Positions 51,001 through 60,000 of a stretch of 64,000 nucleotides of DNA are shown piece after piece (position 1 is the stretch's first letter; every line of letters starts with the position of its first letter). The DNA is from Distichodus sexfasciatus (Eukaryota > Chordata > Actinopteri > Characiformes > Distichodontidae). The notes under the pieces are model-generated. The model made no database searches. It was given only the letters and a program-made list of their open reading frames with translations, and was not told where the DNA came from. The translations under genes and the position numbers were made by a program. Where the stretch lies: NCBI GenBank assembly GCA_032718565.1, contig JAVGVS010000001.1:6856495-6920494 (forward strand), written 5' to 3'.

Positions 51001-54000
51001 CTGCACAGCCACTGTTAACCTAATGCGTTGTCACTTTCTTTTACGACCGAGTTGTGCATTGTTTTAGGCCGAAGCTGTTCACATGTCCCAGTTCCTTCAT
51101 ACACATTTGTGGCTCCTGAGAGTTGCGTAATAAAGATTGCTATCTTAATCTGATGTCCTTAGGTTAGAGCCGCGAGCGGCGCACTGACAGAACATCGACT
51201 TCCTTTGTTCTTGCACGTGGAGGCAAGGGACATGTATGTGTTTCCTGGAATTAAAGTAGAACGGCAGATCAGAGAGAGATTTTTACGAGTACCCCGTTAT
51301 GGCAATGCTTTTTTGCTTCTAATAACTCCCAGCAGGCGCAGTGGAGGAGTGTGTGAAGGTCATGAGAACACCACAGTCTATAGATTGTGTGTGTGTGTAT
51401 GTGTGGGTTCAAAGAACCGCCCAGTAGCTGATGCATTTAATGGCCTGTGAGAAGGGAGATCAGAGAGGATGGAGAGAATGGGCTTTGCGCTGAAAAAGAG
51501 GCCCGGTACAGAGATCTTCTGTTCTAGGTCCTGGTGGGTGTAGATGAGGGGTTTTCCTAAAACACATCAGCACCCACACACACACAAATATACAGTGGGT
51601 TAATGTGCTTTCATGCTTAGTCCCACATAAATACACAAGTCTTGAAAAGTTTGGATCAGGTTCAGAGAGGTACAACATATTTTATGTATTGAGACGCAGC
51701 TCAGTGGGCTTTACAACAAGGAACAGAGAAATCAAATGTTGAGTAATAAAAAGTATCAAAGTAAAATTTAATTAAATAATAATTAGTAAACTAAAAAAGT
51801 AGAAATAGAATATAAACTACTCTGTTTTAAATTGCTTTTTAATTTCAATTGTAGATGCCTGAGGAATGTTCACTGACAATGTCCCAGATAGTTGGAGGAA
51901 GGGTCAACCGATTATCGTCCTGGCCGATTATAGGTGGCCGATATTAGGCATTTGTCAATTATTGGTGTCTGTGTTTAATTTTGACCGTTACAGTGACTTC
52001 ACTGCCTCTCTCTGTGCCTTTTTGCCCTCGACTCACTGCTTTATCACACAAGTAGTAGCCAATCAGCGCTGAGGCCTTGTTGTTACTCACACCACACTCA
52101 CACACAAGTGCAGCGTGAAGCTGCGAGAAGGAGAAGAGTTTCAGCTGAACTTGGTGTTTGTAAAATTCAAAATTTTGACAGATTCATATCGGTTCTAAAT
52201 GTCGGTTATCGGCCCCATTAACTAGCAATAATCGTTATCGATATCGTAAAACCCCTGAAAAAACAATATTGGTCGACCTTAAATTTGAAGCATAGAAACA
52301 GAAAGGAGCTTCATCATGTTTTATATTTGTTCTAGTTACACCACCAGTCAAAAGACTGGACACATTCTCATTCAGTGTTTTTTCTTTGTATTATTAGTAC
52401 GGTATAGATGAAGGAACACGTGTAATTATGCAGTAAACAAAACTGTATTAAACATTTTAGATTCTTCAAAGTTTTTTAAAGACACCTTTGCACACTCTAA
52501 ATTGTCTCAATCAAACCTGTGAATTATTTGCCTTTTTCACACTTTTTTGTTTACTGCATAACGTGTTCCATTATAGTTTAGTTGTCGTCAGTATTAATCT
52601 ATAATGTAATATACATTAATCTACCATAAAGAAAGAAACATGGAACGAGAAGCAAACTTTTGACTGGTAGTGTATGTTCCATAAAGCAGCGCTCCTGATC
52701 TTAAAGAACGATTTGATGGCATTTTAAGGGTAGTGTTTATGTGCAGAGGGCAGTATGTGTGGAAATCACAAAAGGATTTCTCATGTTTGTAGGAAAACGG
52801 CTTGAAAATAACTCTCACTGAAACCATTTGTATGTAGTAAGTGATGCAAACCCGTGAATGCCGATGTTCTGACCTTACCGTTGCCCTCTTTTCAGATCAC
52901 CATTCAGAGGGACAGCGGCCTTGACGTCAGCTCTCCAAAACATGGCAAGATGGACCCCACCAACGCCCCCCACGTGGGAGGAAACCAGTGGGCTGGAGGC
53001 ACAGGTAAGTTACCGCAAGGCCGAGCGATATAACCTCAAATCAGTATCACAGTTAATTTTCTTGATTATGATTAAGGATCACTTATTCTGTTCTGGGTTT
53101 TTGTTTTATTTGTTCATTGACAAGGTTTGTCCTGTAAATATGCTCAACGATTAAAGCTGGATATTATTTACTACTAAATAATCTTGTGTAATTGAATGAA
53201 ACACACACAGACGTACTGACCCAGTGGACGGGGTGGAGTCACGTGACAATACAATACATTTAGAGGTTTTGAATGTCAGTTTTTCACCCTTGCGTGATTA
53301 GCACTGTCACTTCACATCAAGAAGGTCCTCAGTTTGATCCATGGGTCAGCTGTGGGACCTTTCTGTGTGGAGTTGTGTGCTCTCGCTGTGTTTTCATGGG
53401 TTTTCTCCGGGTGCTCCACTTTCCTCCCACAGTCCAAAAGTTTAGGTTGATTAGAGACTCTGAATTGTGTGAATGTGTTTGTGTTTGTGTGTGTGTGTGT
53501 ACACTGTAGTGTGTTGTCGACCACGATTGGGATTAAACGGTTCAGATACTGAATGAATGAATGACCAGCCCCCGGTTACCATATCTCTGTCCTGGATTAG
53601 TCATGGCACTGTGAGTTTGTGATGAACTGTTTCGGGGGTTGATTTTTGTTTGTGTGGTCCTGCAGGGGGCAGAGACACGGCAGGCTTGGGGGGGAAGGGA
53701 GGCCCCTACCGTTTGGACGCCGGACACAAAGTCTACCAGGTCTCCCAGGCAGAGAAAGACGCAGTGCCTGAAGAAGTGAAGAGAGCAGCACGAGAAATGG
53801 CGGAAAAGGCTTTTAAAGAGAGGTACGCTCACTCCTCCCTGTCTATTCATCTCCCACTCTCTTCCCACTTTGCCCTCTGACACTCAGGGGGGACTTCCTG
53901 GGAGCCTAAACCTTCCCCCACCTCCACACGGAGGCTGAATTGTAAAGTTTCTGAAAGGTCTTGATGTGAGAGGTGGTAAAGGCCATCCAATATGTAGATG

Positions 54001-56996
54001 ATGCCTTGATGAGGTCTGTAATTAGCTTGTGTTTGTATTGTGTTGTTTGTTTTGGTGTATCCACCTGTCTGTGTGTGTGTGTGTGTAGTAGCATGTACAC
54101 ACTGATGCAGAGAGAAACTGGTCAGCATGAGACTAAAGAAGACAGAAGCCCACAGGGTGCTCCATCAGAGCCAGCCATCCCAAATATGCACTCCGTGAAT
54201 ACCGCGATTCATGACTATGTGTGTGTGTGTTTGTGAGAGAGAGGGAGAAGGAGGAAGAGAGAGAATCTGCAGTATGAAAGCCTGATCATGAAGGAAGCTT
54301 CTGTTTCTGCCTTTTTGCGCCTTTTTACTCCTCGTGTCCACACCCTTCCACAGCGACACACACAGACGCACACTGCCAAAAGATACTACACCCATTTAAC
54401 GGATCATGAAGGATAATTAGAGACTAAATAAAACTTTAGAGACTCATAAATAACTGAGATCTAGGTAATGAGCCTAGATCTCAGTTATTTATGAGTCTCT
54501 AATGTTTTATCTCAAATAAGAAAACATAGGTGAATGTCTGAGGCCCTGTACACACATAGCCAGGTATTTATAACAACAGATATTTTTTCTCCTCTTTTTT
54601 CAAAAATAACTTTGTATACATGAGTCTGTTTTCAAAAATGTCTCTCAACACTCCAATCTGGATAAATATGTTGTCGAGAGCTGCGTAGAACCATGTCAGC
54701 CAATCAGAATCCTGGAAAAAAGAACAAATTACATCAAGTTACAATGACTTTTACATCCGGTTGCTTTGTAAACAGTGGTGAATGGACAGATAGGGAAGTC
54801 AAGTTACTTTTAAACGTTAGCAGGTGCAAACAAGCACAAATACCTTGAATAAGGGAGACGAGAATCGCGGCTCTGACAGTATCCATGTTCAGTCTTCAAC
54901 GTAAAAACAAACGTCATAAATACCACACACTTATGACGCTATGAACCTAAAACTCCATCACTGAAGCCAGAGTTGTCAGAAATCTCCACTTTGGCCGGAG
55001 TTTTCAAAGTTGGATTCAATGACTGAAACCTCAGTTTACTTGTGGCTGATAAAACCGCATAAAACAGCAGTTTTTGTAATTACCCGGCTACGTGTGTACG
55101 GGGTCTGGGTCTTTGTGAAAACTGTATAAGTGGGTTTTAAGTAGAGGTCGACCGATATTGGTTTTTCAGGGCTGGTATTGTTACAGATATATGTCAGTTA
55201 ACGGGGCCGATAACCGATATTTGGAACCGAGATGCCAACAAAAAAGAAAATATCTGTCAAAATTTTCAATTTTACAAAAAACAACACAAATTTAAATAAC
55301 TTCATCATTTATAAATACTTAAATACATTATTTTAATTTAAATAATATTAAATAAATGTTTTAGTAACATTATAAAACAGTGAAACTTCAGTTTGAAACT
55401 GAAACATTTTAGTACTCCAAATTAAGCAGCAGCAGCAATTTTCTTGGTAAGGCCCACTTATTTCTTTGTCGGTTGTATGCAATGTGAAAAGAAGGCTAAA
55501 GAAGCCTTGCGTAATGCAGCTTTGTCAGAACTGAACACAATAGATTATGATGTGACTGATCTTGAGTGCATGCAGGCCAGATCTTGCACCATCAAGGTTT
55601 CTCACCTAATGGCTCACTCCTTCATCTGCACAGTATACAGAGTCAGCGCATGCTTACAGTCACGTTCTCGGTGGCCAGGTTGTAGTAAAAGTCTTTTGAC
55701 AGGGATTTTTCACAGGAAGTGGGAGGTCGGCTACCGTCTCTCTATGACTGTGAGACACGTAAATCTGCAACATCCACAAACAGTTGCACTGAAGGAGCAG
55801 GTCTCTGGAGGGGGGCAACAACCTACTGAACCCCACTCAGTTTCCTCTCTTTCTCTCCACCTACTCTCTCTCTTATTTTCTCACTCACACTCACTTAGAA
55901 AATATGTAACTTCTGAGCATCACAGTGATGCAAAATCATATATCATCTTTCTTTCTTTATTTTTGTTCTATCTGTCACGTTCTTTCTCTCCATTCATTCA
56001 CTCACTCTTACACATAAAGGTATTTATAAAAGTATAATGCGTGTGACATTCGTAACCTCTGCTCATCACAAAGCTACAAAAATGCACAAATATATCTGAG
56101 GTAAACATTGTGCACACACCCAGTTCTGTTCGTCTCTTTCTCTTTTCTCACACTCTCTCTCTCCGTGCTGGCCTCTTCTGCCTGGTCTGTGGACGAGTCT
56201 GGAATTTAAGAGAAAATAGCACTGTGGCCTGTCCCTTCTCCAATAACACTGCACAAAGAATGTGAGTTTCGGAGGCCAGTCAGGAAGCCCACAGCCAAGC
56301 CAAGCGCTGCTCTAAATGTGTAAGTGTGAGAGCGAGGGAGAAGGAGAGCACAGGAAGACCGAGACAAAAGAAGAAAGAAGCTTGCTACTGTTTCTAGTTA
56401 GTGAGGTTATCACTCCACGTCCCTGAACCCCACAGCCTTTTTTTTAAGATGCGGGTCAGCATACCTCCCTAAAATCAGCCAGCGGGACATCCTTAAGCCG
56501 TTTTGCCACATCTGCTCCAGATGGCTGTGGGAGATGAAGGTGCATTATTGCTTTTGACGTGAAACAGTGTGTGGCAGTGTGACGAGAGGAGCCGGCCCCT
56601 CCTCTGATCTCACGTCTGGTAGACCCTGTGTGTGTGTGTGCACCTGAGGGCGGCTGCACGCTGTGTTTTTTACACACATCATGCTCTACTTCCTTTCCAT
56701 GACTTCAAACAGATTACATACATACACACACACACACACACTCCCCTTCCCCCAACTCCTCAATCCTGTCCCCCCTCAAACACACCCTGAGATGCCCGTG
56801 TAGCCTGGCTCTGAGTGGATCACAGTGGTGTGGGAGTGTGGGATTAGCATAAGCATGTGAGGATTACTGACTTTAACTGGAGTATGTCTCACCTGGGCAG
56901 CAACACACACCTGCTGAGAAATACACATTGAGCTGTCGAGGTCAGGAACTGACCACCTACCACAAGTGCTCCCTGTAGAGAGTTCAGGCCAAGAGT

Positions 56997-57029
<33 letters not shown>

Positions 57030-60000
57030 TGGCAAACTGGCCATCGGGGCATGTCACATCCAGCAGGGTTGTTAAGGGCCTCCCACACATGAATACTCTC
57101 TATTGTTCTGACTGACGGATGGCTGTACGGCTTAAAGAGGCTGTGTTCCTTTGAGATCACCTCACCTCGCCCATTAAACTTTGGTTTTCAGTGCAGTTCA
57201 GGGAGAAGTGTCTCCTAAGATTCCACCTTACTAAGGAATCCACCTGAAGTTAAGCAAGTTTAGGCCTGGGCCTAATTACCACAACTTTTCTACAATTTTT
57301 AACCAATCATTGTTTCCCGCAAAACGTTGAGCCATATGTCAACGAAGTCACTTCCTTGTTATGATTAGAAGACGCAGGAAACGTGTGATGAAATGCCTCA
57401 GATTTACCTTCAAAAATAATGTTTAAAGGTTAACGCAAATAATAGTTGTTTTGTCAGTGAATCAGGCATTATCTGAATCGCTTTATCCCTATCGGGGTCA
57501 CGGGGACCGGAGCCTATACTGGGACTATGGGGAAGAGGCGGGGACCAACACTGGGTGGGCGCCAACACACTGCAGAGCGCATAGTGGTTTTGTTCCCTTC
57601 ATTTTAGTTGATTGTTTATAAATAATTATAAAAGGGGAAAATTGCAATTTCTTTCCACAACTTTGACTTGGTCCCACAAGTTTATTGCACCAAAACACCT
57701 AGAAACACTCAAAAAAGACCAGTGAAATCCTGGAGGCACTGCATTATGATATAGTCCAGTGGATTTCAACAGGTTCTGTCCCTAATTATTTGGAAATGTT
57801 ATATAAAAAAAATGAAATGAAATAATATTTCAAAAGTGATTTCAGTTGTGAAACTGGGTTGCGTGTCACCTGCAATGCCGCCGCAGACCACCACAATCAT
57901 CCACGTGTGCATCGCGAAGAATTGATTATGTGATTAATTTCAGTTGCTATTGGAAGAGGTATTTGTGGGTGGGATGTGTTTAGCCCAAATTTGCAACTTA
58001 ACATCTTTTTTTCAGTAGCTTATTGATACTGGTTTTAAAATGCTGTAGCTTTTCCATAATCTTTTATGATTGGTGCTGAATTGGCAGAAGAGGCATGTGA
58101 CGTGGCCTGTTATGCCCATATGGCGCAGGCTCTTTGCAACACAGTGAGCTCTTGGTGGCTGTGAGAGTCGGATTCCACCATGGCAAAAATGGAATCAAAA
58201 TCTGTGGCTGTGGCATGGCTTTGATGTAGTTAGCTACTTTATTCCCTGTATTTTGTCATTTAGCCAAATACTATATTAAAACACTGTACAGCAGACATTA
58301 CTTTGTAACTGTTCTTTATGTGGTTGACTGTTAATGAAGCCCCCAGTTCAACAGGGATGTTATGGATTTGCAAGTTTAAACCAAGTTGTTTTTCTTGTGA
58401 TTTATCCTAATTAATTAGAATTAATAGAATAGTAGAATAAGTAGTAGAATAAAGGAATGCATGTTTAGGAATAGTAGAAATTAATTATTCTTTAACAGGC
58501 GTTCCTTTACAACACTTATTAATGCAAGTTGCATTATTACCCAGTGTTGTTTGTACCAATCTCTATGTGTGCCATCCTTGTGCGTTACAGACTAAAGGAG
58601 ATTGAGATGAGCGAGTACGACGCTGCCACATACGAGCGTTTCTCTGGAGCCGTGCGCCACCAGGTCCAGTCCCTGCGCATTATCCTCGACAGCCTGCAGG
58701 TAAACACTAAAGTTCGCTTGCACCCAGTGGGTCTGTCTTGTGTTTTAAAGAACTAACTGTTCTTCCTTTTTTTCCTTCCTCTCACGTGCATGTGCGCATG
58801 CACATGCACAAGCACTTATACACACACCCTGTGGAGTGCTATTACAGCTGCTTCTCCTTCTCCTTGCTTTTGCCTCTGAGTCATAAAAAACAATTGCCTC
58901 CCTGACAGCGGCGATTCTGAGCCATGTTGTTTCTGTTCCGAACAACCTCTTCAAGTGGACGTCCGGTAGCGTGCGCCGCCGCCGCCGCAGTGCCCTGAAG
59001 CCGCCTGCCAGTTTCTTTATGTCCGTCTTTCATCAGGACTCCTGGGGCTTCCCTGCGCATTAAGAGCGAGAGAGAGAGAGGAGGATCAAGTTCCCTTTTG
59101 GAAGCCTCTCTAAGGAGCTCCATTCAAAGCGAGATGTGTTTATGAGAAAACACTGTGACAGGGATTCCCACCTTTCTCTCTCGCTCTTCTGTACCTACCT
59201 AACTCGAATTCCTCTCTGTCTCACATACACGTTCTTTGCCTCTCAATGTCTCTGTGGTCTACAGCACTTTGAAACAATGGTATCTCATTTCGTCCGTATG
59301 TGTCTCTGATAAGCAGCTGGCAGCTGGTGTTTGTGTGGTCTTGTACCTTGTCAAGTACTTTGGCATTGTTCTCTCCTGGTCCATGTTTCTACAGGCAAAG
59401 CAGGGGCCTCAGAGCATAACCCTAACCCTCCATTTTTCATCCTCTTTCCTCTACTTGGGGCAGCTGGTGGCGTAACGGTAGGGTGTTCGCCCCGTGATCA
59501 GAAGGTCGCAGGTTCGAATCCAGGGCCAGTAAAGTTACCACTGAGGTACTCATGAGCAAGGTACCGTCCCCAAGCACTGCTCCCCGGGCGCTAGTTAGCT
59601 GCCCGCTGCTCCTTCACGGATGGGTAAAATTCAGAGGTCACATTTTGTTCTGGTGCACTGTGTGCTGTGCTGTGGTGTGTTCACAATGACAAATAATCAC
59701 TCACTTTCACTTACTTCCGTTCCTCTTCTCTATTCAAACTTTTTTCAAAATACTCATCTTTTTTTTTTTGCTTGTATGCGTACCGACACGTCCAGCTTGT
59801 CACAAACCTTGGAAAAAATCTCCCTTGTTTACTTGACATCTAGACCCTTAGGTGAGTAAATGACTGTTTCCTCACACCTGAACCTCAGAGCAGTATGACC
59901 AAGTGCTGCCTGGAAACTAACCACAGTGCCTTGTTTTAGAGGAATGCGCAAAAATCCTTTAAGCCAGGATCCAAACAACACGTTTGCCTGCCGCTCTGTA

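Larger units (their letters stand above)
34209..52895. other. Intron 23, 18.7 kb
   Basis: The longest intron of the window. No exon and no second gene was found on either strand. It holds the SINE, hAT-like, Tc1-like and microsatellite features listed separately. Unique-looking GC-richer blocks with many short motifs but no long family-like frame are at about 36640-37220, 39000-39300, 43970-44440, 45770-46200 and 48220-48900. The remaining stretches (for example 46400-47500 and 50500-51900) show nothing I can name. Confidence 0.6.
53823..58590. other. Intron 25
   Basis: 4768 bp. Holds a near-perfect hairpin (54428-54510), an inverted-repeat element (54540-55107), a hAT-like left end (55144) followed by an unexplained 594-base open stretch (55444-56037), CA and GT tracts (56724-56742, 56998-57022) and a SINE-C fragment (57476-57581). 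57600-58580 is A/T-rich with nothing recognised. Confidence 0.6.

Noticed and set aside
59457..59530. SINE heads as true tRNA genes
   Set aside because: They keep A- and B-box-like sequences but do not fold into a proper cloverleaf as far as I can judge, and all are joined to the same SINE body and tail.
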